A DNA stretch of 64,000 nucleotides from Planococcus kocurii (GCF_001465835.2 NZ_CP013661.2:744001-808000); one strand, 5' to 3'. Counted from the stretch's first letter, positions 1 to 10,690 are shown. Notes: a model not told the origin generated them from the sequence alone. Made by a program: numbers and translations.

Positions 1-1382
<1,382 letters not shown>

Positions 1383-1635
1383 AGAGTAGTGTTGATTGCT
1401 CAATACTGCTGGCGTATCGCCGTCCGAAGACGCACGATTCGCTTTGATCTGCGTGATGCTGATCAGTAAGTTGTAGTCACGAACACCGAGAAGGAAAACA
1501 ACTTTGCTCTGGTTGCCATAAGGCAAACTTCGCAAAAGCCGTTCTCGCACCGAAGTGCTCGTGACGTCTTTCGTTGACGTTTTGCTGTTCAGTTTTCAAG
1601 GTTCAATGTGTTCGTTCTGTAAAAGCAACTTCTCT
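1383..1635 (-). other. rRNA operon leader
   Basis: This is the transcribed leader between the proximal rrn promoter and the 16S 5' end. On the minus strand it carries the CCTTGAAAACTGAAC stretch typical of Bacillales rRNA spacers and leaders (about 1587-1601). Several short inverted repeats nearby may help RNase III processing. No gene is supported here. Confidence 0.6.
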
Positions 1636-1664
1636 AATTTAACATTGTCTTCCGAGAGAGTCAA
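1636..1664 (-). promoter_or_regulatory. rrn promoter P2 (proximal)
   Basis: On the minus strand a -35 TTGACT (1659-1664) and a -10 TAAATT (1636-1641) are separated by 17 bases and point into the 16S leader. Tandem P1/P2 promoters are usual for Bacillales rrn operons. Confidence 0.7.
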
Positions 1665-1712
1665 GCTTTTTTATTATTGTAAAAAACTTAATTTCTCTTA
1701 GCGACGTGTATT

Positions 1713-1742
1713 ATCATAATACAGATCCACTTAATATGTCAA
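1713..1742 (-). promoter_or_regulatory. rrn promoter P1 (distal)
   Basis: On the minus strand a consensus -35 TTGACA (1737-1742) is followed after 18 bases by TATGAT (1713-1718). With the downstream P2 this forms the tandem promoter layout of rRNA operons. Confidence 0.65.
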
Positions 1743-1824
1743 CGGTTAAAGCAAAATAATTTCAAAAATATTACTCGTCTTAATAAATAAGCTGTTAAAT
1801 CATTATTCTTTAGTGAATTCTAGC

Positions 1825-1873
1825 AAAAAAAAGCTGTCACTAAAGTCCAAATATCCGACTTTCAGTAACAGCT
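1825..1873 (-). terminator. intrinsic terminator downstream of ygxA
   Basis: A long hairpin (AGCTGT-ACT-AAGTC arms, 1832-1873) is followed on the minus strand by eight T residues (1825-1832). It lies about 160 bases after the ygxA stop and upstream of the rrn promoters. The stretch 1874-2035 shows no gene. Confidence 0.7.
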
Positions 1874-2035
1874 ATCAATTCAATTCAGTTCTTGGCACTT
1901 ATTTTGTCTCTACATATCTTTGTAATCCCCTTAACTGCTCCAGTCTTCCTAACTTTATCGCTAAGGGAAAAGCGCAACAACGCGCATTTCATTTTTCTAT
2001 CATTCGAAAGAGCATTCACTTCTCTAAATCACCCT

Positions 2036-2902
2036 TTATTTTTTTACGTAATAATACCTGTGGAAAATCCCTTCACTCTTGGTCGTTACCCCGTTAATAA
2101 AAATCAATTCTTTGTCTACTAAATATTCGATGAACACTTCAAGATCAGAAGAATAGTTTTTCAATTCTTCTTGCTCGTGTAACTCCTGTATCATCCAGCT
2201 ACTTTGTTTCTCCATAACTTCTCTTATATGAAGAGCACCGTCTTGTGTCCGCGAATGAATATAAAATTCACTCGCTAAAAATAACAATTCTAGCCGTTTA
2301 TCAATAGGCTCATCACTCGAAATCAATTCTTCGTAGAGTTTGTAGATGGCGGGTTCCATTTGTTTAACTTGCGACCAAACAGTCACTTCTGGAGGCAAAC
2401 CATTTTCTAGCACTGCCAATCGCGCTAAATGATGTAGCGACTCAACCATATGATTATAGGCATCCATGTAGTTCTTTTCTTCAAAAAACACTTTTCCTTC
2501 CATATAACGACGAATGAGTTTTGCAAATTCCATACCCATCTTGATTTTCCGTCCATAGAAAGGATAGTCTTTTAGCTCGGTCTTTAACTTTTCCATGAAT
2601 TCGTTCCGGTCGTAGATTACGCGACCATAAAACAACCAGTCAACAATTTTTCGATTTGTCCCTAGCAGCAGCCATTTATGTAATTGCTTTTCGGTAACGA
2701 TGTGCATTGCTGCTTTTTTAGCTAGATACGTATAATGTTTTGTAAATACGGGTGTCTCGTTTTCCTTGGTGATAATTAACAAGATCGAATCGAACGTATC
2801 TGTAATCTGACTTAGCTTTTCTCTTTTTTCAACTAAGATCACGCCAAGTGTACTTTCTTGGCTGGCACGTTCTTGATAAATAGGTCGTAGTATTTGTTCC
2901 AT
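2036..2902 (-). CDS. ygxA: YgxA family nucleotidyltransferase-like protein
   Basis: A 288-residue soluble protein recognised as the B. subtilis YgxA family, described as nucleotidyltransferase-like with a C-terminal helical substrate-binding-type region. The N-terminal half (about 1-120) has the alternating beta/alpha pattern of the fold (VILVEKREKL, DSILLIITK, GRVIYDRNEF), and the rest is helical. The ATG follows GGAGTGAAAACAA. The position between the rrn operon and ygzB/perR matches B. subtilis and supports the call more than any visible catalytic motif. No clear GS-x9-DxD signature is seen, so enzymatic activity is uncertain; the substrate is unknown. Confidence 0.8.
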   Translation of the reverse strand: MEQILRPIYQERASQESTLGVILVEKREKLSQITDTFDSILLIITKENETPVFTKHYTYLAKKAAMHIVTEKQLHKWLLLGTNRKIVDWLFYGRVIYDRNEFMEKLKTELKDYPFYGRKIKMGMEFAKLIRRYMEGKVFFEEKNYMDAYNHMVESLHHLARLAVLENGLPPEVTVWSQVKQMEPAIYKLYEELISSDEPIDKRLELLFLASEFYIHSRTQDGALHIREVMEKQSSWMIQELHEQEELKNYSSDLEVFIEYLVDKELIFINGVTTKSEGIFHRYYYVKK

Positions 2903-3165
2903 TTGTTTTCACTCCTTGCTGTCTCTATCGCATTCTGCTATAAAGCTGAACAGAGTCGTTAGTTATAAACTACAGCTTGTTTTCATTTCCCCATCGTCTG
3001 CTAGACTTTGCCATTCTCTTTTTCTCAAACCTTACTGTCACTTTCATTGATTCCTACCCTTCTTTATTTCGACATATTTATTACGGATTCCTTCATTTGA
3101 AAACCGATATCACTTTTTAAGAACATTTATGATATAGTATGATGGATGCAAGGAGGAAATAAATC

Positions 3166-3519
3166 ATGAAACCTTATAAAAATAAAATCAATCGCATTCG
3201 GACGTTTGCGTTAGCGCTAATCTTCATTGGTATCGTCATTATGTATGTCGGCATCTATTTTAGAAATCACCCTATTGTCATGGTGATTTTCATGTTGCTT
3301 GGTGTTGTAGCGATTATTGGCAGTACAGGTGTCTATGCTTGGATTGGGTTGCTGTCTATGAAAACCGTACCCGTGGAATGTCCTAACTGTGGAAAACATA
3401 CAAAAATGCTGGGTCGCGTAGATATTTGCATGCATTGTAACGAGCCATTGACAATGGATCGCTCTCTTGAAGGAAAAGAGTTTGATCAAGACTACAATAA
3501 AAAAAGTTCACAGCATTAA
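3166..3519 (+). CDS. ygzB: YgzB family membrane protein with zinc ribbon
   Basis: A 117-residue protein of the DUF2614/YgzB family. Two hydrophobic segments (about residues 12-30 and 36-60) predict two membrane helices. They are followed by a cytoplasmic-type zinc ribbon, CPNC near residue 73 and CMHC near residue 92. The ATG is preceded by AGGAGGAAATAAATC. A TATGAT -10-like box lies about 20 bases before the RBS. It is divergent from ygxA and convergent with perR, the same neighbourhood as in B. subtilis. The function of the family is not established. Confidence 0.85.
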   Translation: MKPYKNKINRIRTFALALIFIGIVIMYVGIYFRNHPIVMVIFMLLGVVAIIGSTGVYAWIGLLSMKTVPVECPNCGKHTKMLGRVDICMHCNEPLTMDRSLEGKEFDQDYNKKSSQH

Positions 3520-3557
3520 AAACAACCAGCGAATGAACATTTCGCTGGTTGTTTTTC
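3519..3557. terminator. terminator between ygzB and perR (ygzB side)
   Basis: A perfect stem (AACCAGCGAA paired with TTCGCTGGTT) is flanked by A-run and T-run, so it can act in both directions. It begins at the ygzB stop. Confidence 0.8.
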
Positions 3558-3566
3558 ACTGCATAC

Positions 3567-3604
3567 AAAAGAGCTTACCGCTAATTGCAATAAGCTCTTT
3601 TTAC
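3567..3604. terminator. terminator between ygzB and perR (perR side)
   Basis: The stem GAGCTTA/TAAGCTC is flanked by AAAA and TTTTT runs just downstream of the perR stop on the minus strand. Together with 3519-3557 it gives each convergent gene its own hairpin. Confidence 0.75.
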
Positions 3605-3615
3605 TTTTTAGAAAT

Positions 3616-4059
3616 TTATTGGGCTTTTGCCGTTTCGCTTAAGCAATTCTGGCATGTTCCATAAATTTCGAGACGGTGATAATCCACTTGGAATCCAGTC
3701 ACGTGAGAAGCTAGATGTTCAACCTCATCAAGTCCGGGATAATGGAAATCAACAATCTTTCCGCAATCATTGCAGATAATATGGTAATGATCATGTGTCA
3801 CAAAGTCGAAACGGCTTGAAGAATCTCCATAAGTCAGCTCTTTTACCAATCCCGCTTTTCTGAACACCCGTAAATTATTATAAACAGTTGCAACACTCAT
3901 ATTAGGAAACGTTTTTTCAAGCGCGCGATAAATGTCATCCGCTGTTGGGTGTGTTGTCGAGTGAATCATGTACTCCAAAATCGCATGGCGTTGGGGCGTG
4001 ATTCTTACACCTGTTGACTTCAAAGCATCAAGCGCGTCTTTTAATTGTACTTCAGACAT
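3616..4059 (-). CDS. perR: peroxide-responsive repressor PerR (Fur family)
   Basis: A 147-residue Fur-family regulator. The winged helix (about 10-80) includes [13 protein letters not shown] and [12 protein letters not shown]. The metal site shows the PerR pattern: a conserved Asp and His residues ([10 protein letters not shown], followed by CNDC) for Fe/Mn sensing. Two CxxC pairs (CNDC near 96, CQNC near 137) form the structural zinc site. PerR represses peroxide-stress genes until H2O2 oxidises the iron-bound histidines. The ATG at 4059 was chosen over a GTG 15 bases upstream because AGGTG lies 7 bases before it and the length matches B. subtilis PerR (145). A Per box lies 34 bases upstream. 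Confidence 0.96.
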   Translation of the reverse strand: MSEVQLKDALDALKSTGVRITPQRHAILEYMIHSTTHPTADDIYRALEKTFPNMSVATVYNNLRVFRKAGLVKELTYGDSSSRFDFVTHDHYHIICNDCGKIVDFHYPGLDEVEHLASHVTGFQVDYHRLEIYGTCQNCLSETAKAQ

Positions 4060-4092
4060 CGCCGTGCACCTCACTTCATAGATATTCTTACA

Positions 4093-4107
4093 TTATAATC
4101 GTTATAA
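4093..4107 (-). promoter_or_regulatory. Per box (PerR operator) upstream of perR
   Basis: The 15-mer TTATAATCGTTATAA matches the Per box consensus TTATAATNATTATAA at all but one position. It sits 34 bases upstream of the perR start, consistent with the negative autoregulation known for PerR in B. subtilis. Confidence 0.85.
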
Positions 4108-4180
4108 ACAGTGTACCTAATGAAAGTGCTAGATGTCAAGAAATCACTATATGCCCACCGGTCGCTACGCATCTCTTACT

Positions 4181-4732
4181 TTATTTTTCATGTAGTCCTT
4201 TTTCTTTACGGCCAAGGCGCTGGTTAACTAGGCGTGCTGCAACAAACAAAAAGTCGGATAAGCGATTTAAATACGCCAAAACTAGTGGAGAAACGTCCGT
4301 TCCGGTGGATAAAACCGTCCGTTCCGCTCTCCTGACGACGGTCCTAGCCACATGAAGTGTCGCACCGGACGGATGTCCTCCTGGCAAAATAAAGTTAGTA
4401 AGTGAAGAAACTTTTGCATCGTAGTGGTCCACCCATTGTTCTAGCTTTGAAATATCTTGTTCTGTTAGTTTCCATTTTACTTGTTTGCCTTTTGGCGTAG
4501 CGAGTTCAGCCCCTACATGGAATAAGGTCGTTTGGATTTCATGGAAAACTTCACATAGTGCTTCTTTTTCTTCAAAAAACTCCGTAGTCATATGCCCTAC
4601 CGATAAACCGATCAAGGAGTTTGCTTCATCACAAGTTCCATATGCTTCAACTATCGCATCATTTTTCGCCACTCGCACTCCATAAACTAACGAAGTAGTC
4701 CCGTTATCCCCCGTCTTCGTATAAATTTTCAT
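4181..4732 (-). CDS. cob(I)yrinic acid a,c-diamide adenosyltransferase, PduO type
   Basis: A 183-residue ATP:cobalamin adenosyltransferase of the PduO/YvqK family, making adenosylcobalamin from reduced corrinoid and ATP. The family signatures are present: N-terminal KIYTKTGDNGTTSL (ATP P-loop-like), YGTCDEANSLIG, the PGG-x-aromatic-type segment FILPGGHPSGATLHVAR, and RRAER with a C-terminal YLNRLSDFLFVAAR. The start ATG (4732) was preferred over a TTG two codons upstream because AAGGGG is 8 bases before it. It lies 2 bases after the dehydrogenase stop, so the two are probably cotranscribed. No other corrinoid gene is in the window, so it may serve a salvage or B12-dependent enzyme elsewhere. 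Confidence 0.9.
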   Translation of the reverse strand: MKIYTKTGDNGTTSLVYGVRVAKNDAIVEAYGTCDEANSLIGLSVGHMTTEFFEEKEALCEVFHEIQTTLFHVGAELATPKGKQVKWKLTEQDISKLEQWVDHYDAKVSSLTNFILPGGHPSGATLHVARTVVRRAERTVLSTGTDVSPLVLAYLNRLSDFLFVAARLVNQRLGRKEKGLHEK

Positions 4733-4734
4733 GC

Positions 4735-5676
4735 TCAATACCCCTTTTCCATGTCAACCAGATTAGTTGGAACGGTTCTATTGACGAGCCATTTTTTGAG
4801 ATTCGGTATAAATATATCTAAGGTACGCTCTACATACTTGCTAGATTTACTTGAGATGTGAGGTGACACGACGACATTATCCATTGTCCAGTAAAGATGA
4901 TCCTCCGGAAGCGGTTCCTGCTCAAAGACATCTAAAACCGCAGAAGCAATCTCTTCTTTTTGCAGTGCATTCAAAAGAACTGCATCAGCGACTAAATCGC
5001 CTCTTCCGAAATTCATAAAGATGGCTGTTTTTTTCATTGCTTTGAAATGCTCTTCCTTTAATAGATATTTTGTTTCAGTTGTACTCGGCAAAATTGATAT
5101 CACATAATCTGCCTGCGATAGTTTTTCAAGAATTGCTTCGAATGAGATCATTTCATCCATATGAGGTGACTGTGTTCCTGAACGGTTGCAACCAATCGTT
5201 TTGACACCAAACGCCTGCAGCAATCGACCGATTTCTGAACCAATCGCGCCCGGTCCAAGGATCAACGCTGTCGAATCTTTCAATTCAACAGAACCTACTC
5301 TTCTATTCCAATCTTGGTTGCGCTGATTTTGATAAATTAACGGCAACGAGCGCTCGAGAGATAAAAGATGAGCCAGAACAGATTCAGCCATAGGGATTTT
5401 GTGAATGCCTTTAACGTTAGACACCGTAATGTCACGATTCTTAATAGCTTGATGAGGCAGTTTTTCGATACCGGCACTAGCTACCATAAGCCACTGCACA
5501 TTTTTAGCAGCGTCAATATCTTCTGCCGTTAAATCTTCTCCATAAGTGACGATAACGTCTGCAGACGCTAAACGTGTTTTATCTTTATAGAGAAAATAGA
5601 ACTCAATTTTGGGGAATTCAGCTTTCAACCTCTGTTGTTGATCTTCTTTTGGAACGAATGTAAACAGAATCTCCAT
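4735..5676 (-). CDS. D-2-hydroxyacid dehydrogenase family protein
   Basis: A 313-residue NAD(P)-dependent D-isomer-specific 2-hydroxyacid dehydrogenase of the glyoxylate/hydroxypyruvate reductase type. The Rossmann motif is LGPGAIGSEIGR near residue 140. The catalytic Arg is likely in FMNFGRGDLV (about 223-232), the Glu in DVFEQEPLP (about 250), and the His in VVSPHIS (about 276). The gene starts with a good AAGGAG 8 bases upstream. It is followed at 2 bases by the adenosyltransferase gene. The substrate cannot be assigned from sequence. Confidence 0.88.
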   Translation of the reverse strand: MEILFTFVPKEDQQQRLKAEFPKIEFYFLYKDKTRLASADVIVTYGEDLTAEDIDAAKNVQWLMVASAGIEKLPHQAIKNRDITVSNVKGIHKIPMAESVLAHLLSLERSLPLIYQNQRNQDWNRRVGSVELKDSTALILGPGAIGSEIGRLLQAFGVKTIGCNRSGTQSPHMDEMISFEAILEKLSQADYVISILPSTTETKYLLKEEHFKAMKKTAIFMNFGRGDLVADAVLLNALQKEEIASAVLDVFEQEPLPEDHLYWTMDNVVVSPHISSKSSKYVERTLDIFIPNLKKWLVNRTVPTNLVDMEKGY

Positions 5677-5688
5677 AACTCTCTCTCC

Positions 5689-6165
5689 TTATTGATCGCT
5701 AATTGTTTTCAAGGTTTCTAAAACGTCTTGGATATGATTGGGTACTTTAACTTTGCGCCACACGTTAACGATTGTTCCTGTCGGATCGATTAAATAAGTC
5801 GCGCGTTCAATGCCCATAAACTTTTTCCCGTACATATTTTTTTCTACCCAAACCCCATACTCTTCTGAAACTTGATGATCTTCGTCGACCAACAATGAAA
5901 ATGGCAAACCATGTTTTTCGATGAATTTATTGTGGAGATCTTCTGAATCTGCACTGACCCCGAGAATCACAGCGTTGAGTGCTGAAAAATCAGCTTGCGA
6001 ATCGCGGAAGTCACAAGCTTGCGTTGTACAACCGGGCGTCATATCTTTCGGATAAAAATAAAGAACCACATATTTACTACCAGAAAAATCCTTTAGAGAA
6101 ACAGTCTCTCCCGCTTCGTTTTTTAACGAAAAGTCTGGTGCTTGCACACCGGTTACTGCTGACAT
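5689..6165 (-). CDS. bcp: thioredoxin-dependent thiol peroxidase (Bcp/PrxQ)
   Basis: A 158-residue peroxiredoxin of the Bcp/PrxQ subfamily, reducing H2O2 and organic peroxides with thioredoxin-supplied electrons. The active site reads FYPKDMTPGCTTQACDFRD near residues 35-53: a peroxidatic Cys (TPGCT) and a resolving Cys five residues on, the PrxQ-alpha layout. The conserved later Arg is in ERATYLID. The ATG at 6165 was chosen because AGGAG is 8 bases upstream; the longer frame adds 18 unlike residues. A TTGAAA-N17-TACGAT promoter lies upstream. The place beside perR and hemL matches B. subtilis ygaF. Confidence 0.93.
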   Translation of the reverse strand: MSAVTGVQAPDFSLKNEAGETVSLKDFSGSKYVVLYFYPKDMTPGCTTQACDFRDSQADFSALNAVILGVSADSEDLHNKFIEKHGLPFSLLVDEDHQVSEEYGVWVEKNMYGKKFMGIERATYLIDPTGTIVNVWRKVKVPNHIQDVLETLKTISDQ

Positions 6166-6290
6166 CTTCATCACTCCTTTTCTTTTCCTTATCGTACCGA
6201 ACCCAAGCGCTAGTTTCAATTTCTTTGGCGTTTATGCACAAGATTGTCTACAATAAAGAATAGACTAACCAATAGGAGGCAATTCACCCA

Positions 6291-7577
6291 ATGAATCATT
6301 CAACTTCAGAAAAGCTTCACGCAGAGGCATTACAGCACATTGTGGGTGGCGTCAACAGCCCATCAAGATCCTTTAAAGCAGTAGGTGGCGGATCTCCCGT
6401 CGCGATGGAACGTGGCAAAGGCGCTTATTTTTGGGACGTCGATGGCAATAAGTACATAGATTATTTAGCGGCATATGGTCCTATCATCACAGGACATGCA
6501 CATCCGCACATTACGCAAGCAATTACGCGTGCAGCGGAATCCGGACTGCTTTACGGAACTCCAACGCGCCACGAAATTACGTTTGCTAAAATGTTAAAAG
6601 AAGCGATGCCGAACATGGACAGAGTACGTTTCGTTAATAGCGGAACTGAAGCTGTCATGACAACAATTCGCGTTTCACGCGCATACACCGGACGAACAAA
6701 GATCATGAAGTTTGCTGGGTGCTATCATGGCCACTCCGACTTAGTACTAGTTGCTGCAGGATCTGGTCCGGCAACACTAGGCACTCCTGATTCAGCAGGT
6801 GTTCCAAAATCAATCGCAGAAGAAGTTATCACAATTCCTTTCAATGATATTGAAGCATTTTCAGAAGCCATGGACCGCTGGGGCGAAGAAATAGCTTGTC
6901 TTTTAGTCGAACCGATTGTCGGTAATTTCGGAATCGTTGAACCAAAAGAAGGCTACCTGAAAGAAGTTCATCGCATCGCTCACGAAAAAGGTGCGTTAAT
7001 TGTCTATGACGAAGTCATTACAGCTTTCCGCTTCCACTACGGCGGTGCACAAGACATGCTCGGCTTAGTCCCAGACCTGACAGCACTCGGTAAAATCATC
7101 GGTGGCGGACTGCCAATTGGTGCTTATGGTGGAAAAAAAGAAATTATGGAAACGGTCGCTCCTTTAGGTCCCGCCTATCAAGCTGGAACAATGGCTGGAA
7201 ATCCTGCTTCGATTCAAGCTGGGATTGCTTGTTTAGAAGTACTTGGCGAAGACGGAGTGTATGAAAAAATGGATCAACTGGGTGCACAGCTTGAACAAGG
7301 TATTTTGTCAGCTGCTGAAGAATTTGGTGTAACCATTACCGTTAATCGCTTGAAAGGTGCATTAACTATTTACTTTACGGATGTAACAGTGGAAAACTAC
7401 GAACAAGCTGAAAAATCGGATGGTGAAATTTTTGGTCGCTTTTTTAAATTGATGCTTGCTCAAGGCATTAATCTAGCTCCATCAAAATATGAAGCTTGGT
7501 TTTTAACTACTGAACATACAGAAGAAGATGTAGAATTTTCTATCCAAGCAGTACGTGAGGCGTTTAAACAGTTATAA
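6291..7577 (+). CDS. hemL: glutamate-1-semialdehyde 2,1-aminomutase
   Basis: A 428-residue PLP enzyme that converts glutamate-1-semialdehyde to 5-aminolevulinate, the C5-pathway entry to tetrapyrroles. Visible motifs are the N-terminal [13 protein letters not shown] typical of [17 protein letters not shown] for the PLP phosphate, [12 protein letters not shown], and the Schiff-base lysine in [18 protein letters not shown] (about residue 267). The RBS AGGAGG precedes the ATG. Synteny (bcp-gsaB-ygaE) equates it to B. subtilis gsaB, the stand-alone paralogue, so a second hemL in a hem operon elsewhere is likely. No other haem gene is adjacent. Confidence 0.94.
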   Translation: MNHSTSEKLHAEALQHIVGGVNSPSRSFKAVGGGSPVAMERGKGAYFWDVDGNKYIDYLAAYGPIITGHAHPHITQAITRAAESGLLYGTPTRHEITFAKMLKEAMPNMDRVRFVNSGTEAVMTTIRVSRAYTGRTKIMKFAGCYHGHSDLVLVAAGSGPATLGTPDSAGVPKSIAEEVITIPFNDIEAFSEAMDRWGEEIACLLVEPIVGNFGIVEPKEGYLKEVHRIAHEKGALIVYDEVITAFRFHYGGAQDMLGLVPDLTALGKIIGGGLPIGAYGGKKEIMETVAPLGPAYQAGTMAGNPASIQAGIACLEVLGEDGVYEKMDQLGAQLEQGILSAAEEFGVTITVNRLKGALTIYFTDVTVENYEQAEKSDGEIFGRFFKLMLAQGINLAPSKYEAWFLTTEHTEEDVEFSIQAVREAFKQL

Positions 7578-7617
7578 TTAATGAAAATCATTTTTTAAGG
7601 AAGGAGTCCTTAAGTAC

Positions 7618-8703
7618 ATGAAATTAGGCGCACGTATTTTTAAAACTGGCGTGGCCATTTCTATGGCCCTGTATCTGGCCAATTTACTTGGATTGCCTTC
7701 CCCTGTTTTCGCAGGAGTGGCAGCGATTTTCGCTATCCAGCCATCTATTTACCGTTCTTACTTAACATTACTCGATCAAATTTATGGAAATTTGATTGGT
7801 GCCGCAATAGCGATCGTTTTTGTCCTAACACTTGGCAGTAATTATTTAACCATTGGTATAGCAGCAATATTAGCCATTGTGGTCATGCTGAAGTTGAAGT
7901 TAGAAAATACCGTTCCTTTAACATTAGTAACAATCATCATCATCATGGATTCTCATTCTACGAACTTCTTAACTTTTGCGTCGTTAAGAATTTCCACTGT
8001 TATGCTTGGAATTATATCTGCCTTTATCGTAAATATGATATTTCTGCCACCTAAATACGAAACCCGTTTGTTTACGTCCATTCATTCCGTTAGTGAAGAA
8101 GTGATTCGTTGGATTCGCGTTTCGATCCGTCATGCCTCTGATCATGCCTCTGTTAAAGAAGACATCGATAAATTAACAGAGAAATTAATAAAAGTTGATC
8201 AATGGTATTCATTTTATAAAGAAGAACGTAGCTACACCAAGAAGCAGCAATATGCAAAAGCACGAAAATTGGTCCTGTACCGTCAAATGATTGCCACATC
8301 GAAAAAGAGCTTAGAAGTTTTAAAACGCTTGAACCGTTTTGAAAATGAACTAATGGAACTTCCTGAGCACTTTCATATGATGGTTCAAGAGCGATTAGAA
8401 AGTTTGGCGAGTTATCATGAGCAACTTTACATGAAATATGTTGGTAAATTACGTCCCGAACATAGCGAAGGTTCTGGGACTGATGCCGTCATGAGACGCA
8501 ATGAAGTCATGACAATTTTTGTGAAAGAAATCAATTTAGCACATGAAGAAAATGAAGGTGAATTTTCGGTTTATCATTTAATGCATGTGCTATCAGCTAT
8601 TTTAGATTACGAAGAACAACTAGAGCATCTAGACTTACTTATCATCGCTTACTTGAACTATCATTCAGAAGAAGTAGACACAGGTCTTGAAAATGCCATA
8701 TAA
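7618..8703 (+). CDS. ygaE: aromatic acid exporter family (YgaE/DUF939) membrane protein
   Basis: A 361-residue membrane protein of the ArAE/FUSC family. The N-terminal 145 residues hold four to six hydrophobic helices, starting VAISMALYLANLLGLPSPVFAGVAAIFAIQPS by sense (about 12-43). The remaining half is a soluble helical domain rich in charged residues (about 150-361). The ATG follows AAGGAAGGAG, 41 bases after hemL, so the two may be cotranscribed. Proteins of this family are predicted to export aromatic carboxylates, but B. subtilis YgaE itself is uncharacterised, so the substrate is unknown. Confidence 0.82.
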   Translation: MKLGARIFKTGVAISMALYLANLLGLPSPVFAGVAAIFAIQPSIYRSYLTLLDQIYGNLIGAAIAIVFVLTLGSNYLTIGIAAILAIVVMLKLKLENTVPLTLVTIIIIMDSHSTNFLTFASLRISTVMLGIISAFIVNMIFLPPKYETRLFTSIHSVSEEVIRWIRVSIRHASDHASVKEDIDKLTEKLIKVDQWYSFYKEERSYTKKQQYAKARKLVLYRQMIATSKKSLEVLKRLNRFENELMELPEHFHMMVQERLESLASYHEQLYMKYVGKLRPEHSEGSGTDAVMRRNEVMTIFVKEINLAHEENEGEFSVYHLMHVLSAILDYEEQLEHLDLLIIAYLNYHSEEVDTGLENAI

Positions 8704-8738
8704 AAAAAGTGTGAGGCAAATTTGCCTCACACTTTTTT
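8703..8738. terminator. bidirectional terminator between ygaE and the ABC operon
   Basis: The perfect stem GTGTGAGGCAAA/TTTGCCTCACAC is flanked by A- and T-runs. It serves both convergent transcripts and touches the stop codons on both sides. Confidence 0.9.
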
Positions 8739-9625
8739 TATGATTTCATTCGTGGATCTAGCGCATCACGCAAACCGTCACCCATCAAGTTAAAGCCAAG
8801 TACAGTTAGCATAATCGCAACACCCGGGAAAATCATTGTCCAAGGGGCATTCGTTAAATACGAACGTGAGTCTGCCAGCATTTTGCCCCATTCTGGAGAA
8901 GGAGCTTGTGCACCTAATCCTAAGAAACCTAGTGCTGCTGCTTCGATAATCGCAGTTGCAATTGCTAATGTTCCTTGAACAATAACAGGTGCCATGGAAT
9001 TTGGTAAAATATGCGAAATAAGAATACGGTTATCTTTCATACCAATCGCTTTCGCAGACATAATGTATTCATCTTCTTTAATACTTAATACTTTCGAGCG
9101 AATCAAACGGCCAAAATTTGGCACGTTAATAATGGCGATGGCGATAAGTGCATTACGTAAAGACGGTCCAAGAACCGAAACAACTGCAATGGCCAATAGA
9201 ATACTCGGAAACGCTAACATAATATCAAAGATACGTGAAATAATTGTATCTACCCAACGTCCGTAATATCCTGCTAAAATCCCTAAAATACTGCCTACAA
9301 TGACGGAGCCAATAACTGCTAAAAAGCCAACCCATAACGAAATTCGGGCACCATAGACAACTCGCGATAAAATATCTCTTCCAAAATCGTCCGTCCCCAT
9401 CCAATGCGCGGAAGAAGGGGGCAGAAGCCGTTGAGACAGATTTTGCTCATTGATGCCTTGCGATGTTAGAAGCGGACCAAAAATTGCTAGCAGGATAAAG
9501 AAGATAACAATTCCCATTCCAATAACCGCAACTTTACTTTTACGGAAACCGCGCCAAGCCTCTTTCCAAGGGCCAGCAACTTTTTGCATTTTTACTTGAT
9601 CTTGTTTGTCTACTGTTTCAGCCAT
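8738..9625 (-). CDS. peptide-type ABC transporter permease (DppC/OppC)
   Basis: A 295-residue inner permease subunit. It has an N-terminal OppC_N-type helix after a charged cytoplasmic lead (about 30-52). A periplasmic-facing loop follows with GTDDFGRDILSRVVYGARIS (about 77-96), a hallmark of DppC/OppC. Five further helices come next, and an EAA coupling loop EAAALGFLGLGAQAPSPEWG near residues 240-260. The RBS GGGGGAG precedes the ATG. It is last in a five-gene operon and ends at a strong terminator. Substrate (di/oligopeptide, or possibly nickel/other) is not decidable here. Confidence 0.92.
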   Translation of the reverse strand: MAETVDKQDQVKMQKVAGPWKEAWRGFRKSKVAVIGMGIVIFFILLAIFGPLLTSQGINEQNLSQRLLPPSSAHWMGTDDFGRDILSRVVYGARISLWVGFLAVIGSVIVGSILGILAGYYGRWVDTIISRIFDIMLAFPSILLAIAVVSVLGPSLRNALIAIAIINVPNFGRLIRSKVLSIKEDEYIMSAKAIGMKDNRILISHILPNSMAPVIVQGTLAIATAIIEAAALGFLGLGAQAPSPEWGKMLADSRSYLTNAPWTMIFPGVAIMLTVLGFNLMGDGLRDALDPRMKS

Positions 9626-9642
9626 AATACGTCTCCCCCTTC

Positions 9643-10647
9643 CTAGTCATATTTAATGCGTGGATCAACCAAACCGTAAAGCAGATCGACAAACAGATTA
9701 ATCATAACGAAAATAAATGCAACGATTAATATACCTGACTGGATAACCGGATAATCACGGAAGCCAATCGCTTCATAAATATAACGTCCGATTCCAGGCC
9801 AGCCGAAAATGGTTTCTGTCAAAATAGCACCACCAAGTAGCAATCCCATTTGAAGTCCAATAATTGTCAATACAGGAATAATCGCATTTTTAAGCGCGTG
9901 TTTGTAAACTACCCAAAACATCGACAAACCTTTCGACCGAGCTGTTCTGACGTAATCCGAACGCATTACTTCTAGCATGCTCGACCGAGTCATTCTAGCA
10001 ATAATTGCCATTGGTATCGTCGCTAATGCGGTCCCCGGCAATACAAGATGTTTTAACACAGTCGATAATTGATTAAAATCTCCCGCAAGCAATGTGTCAA
10101 TGACGTAAAAACCAGTCATAACATCCACAGGATCTCGAACATTTTCACGCCCTGTTGTTGGAAGAATTCCAAGTTCAATTGAGAAGATCCATTGGTTCAT
10201 TAAACCCAACCAGAAGATTGGCATCGATACTCCGATTAACGCAATAATCATTGCTAAATAATCGAACCATGAATTTTGGAACCAGGCTGAAATAATGCCG
10301 GCATTGATTCCGATAATAACGGCAATGATAATAGCAAATAAAGAAAGTTCGATTGTTGCAGCCAAATATGGCCATACTTCATCTACAACAGGCGTTCGTG
10401 TACGAAGCGATTCTCCCAAATCACCAGTAACTAATCCTTTTAAATAATCAAAGTACTGAATATACCAAGGATTATCCAACCCCAAATTTGTTCGTAATGC
10501 CTTTATTGCTTCTTCGGATGCTTGCTGACCAAGAATAACTTGTGCAGGGTCACCAGGAATGGCACGGATGATCATAAAAACGATAAATGTCATACCGAGT
10601 AACACTGGGATCAACTGTAGAAGCCGTCTTCCGATATAGTGAAGCAT
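9643..10647 (-). CDS. peptide-type ABC transporter permease (DppB/OppB)
   Basis: A 334-residue permease starting MLHYIGRRLLQLIPVLLGM, the classic DppB N-terminus, followed by the conserved IPGDPA segment (about 28-33). About six membrane helices are visible. The EAA loop reads KNAIIPVLTIIGLQMGLLLG with ETIFGWPGIG (about 260-292). The ATG at 10647 was chosen because GGAGAGGTG precedes it; the longer frame adds 11 unlike residues. It pairs with the downstream permease as the membrane core of the importer. Confidence 0.92.
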   Translation of the reverse strand: MLHYIGRRLLQLIPVLLGMTFIVFMIIRAIPGDPAQVILGQQASEEAIKALRTNLGLDNPWYIQYFDYLKGLVTGDLGESLRTRTPVVDEVWPYLAATIELSLFAIIIAVIIGINAGIISAWFQNSWFDYLAMIIALIGVSMPIFWLGLMNQWIFSIELGILPTTGRENVRDPVDVMTGFYVIDTLLAGDFNQLSTVLKHLVLPGTALATIPMAIIARMTRSSMLEVMRSDYVRTARSKGLSMFWVVYKHALKNAIIPVLTIIGLQMGLLLGGAILTETIFGWPGIGRYIYEAIGFRDYPVIQSGILIVAFIFVMINLFVDLLYGLVDPRIKYD

Positions 10648-10690
10648 CTTCTTCACCTCTCCATCTCTAACAATATGCAATATGTATAGC

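Noticed and set aside
1813-2122. Frames of 94 and 76 codons on the plus strand
   Set aside because: They overlap the ygxA terminator and its 3' end, lack an RBS, and look like translated spacer.
4014-4355. A 113-codon plus-strand frame
   Set aside because: It is antisense to perR and the cobalamin adenosyltransferase, both well supported.
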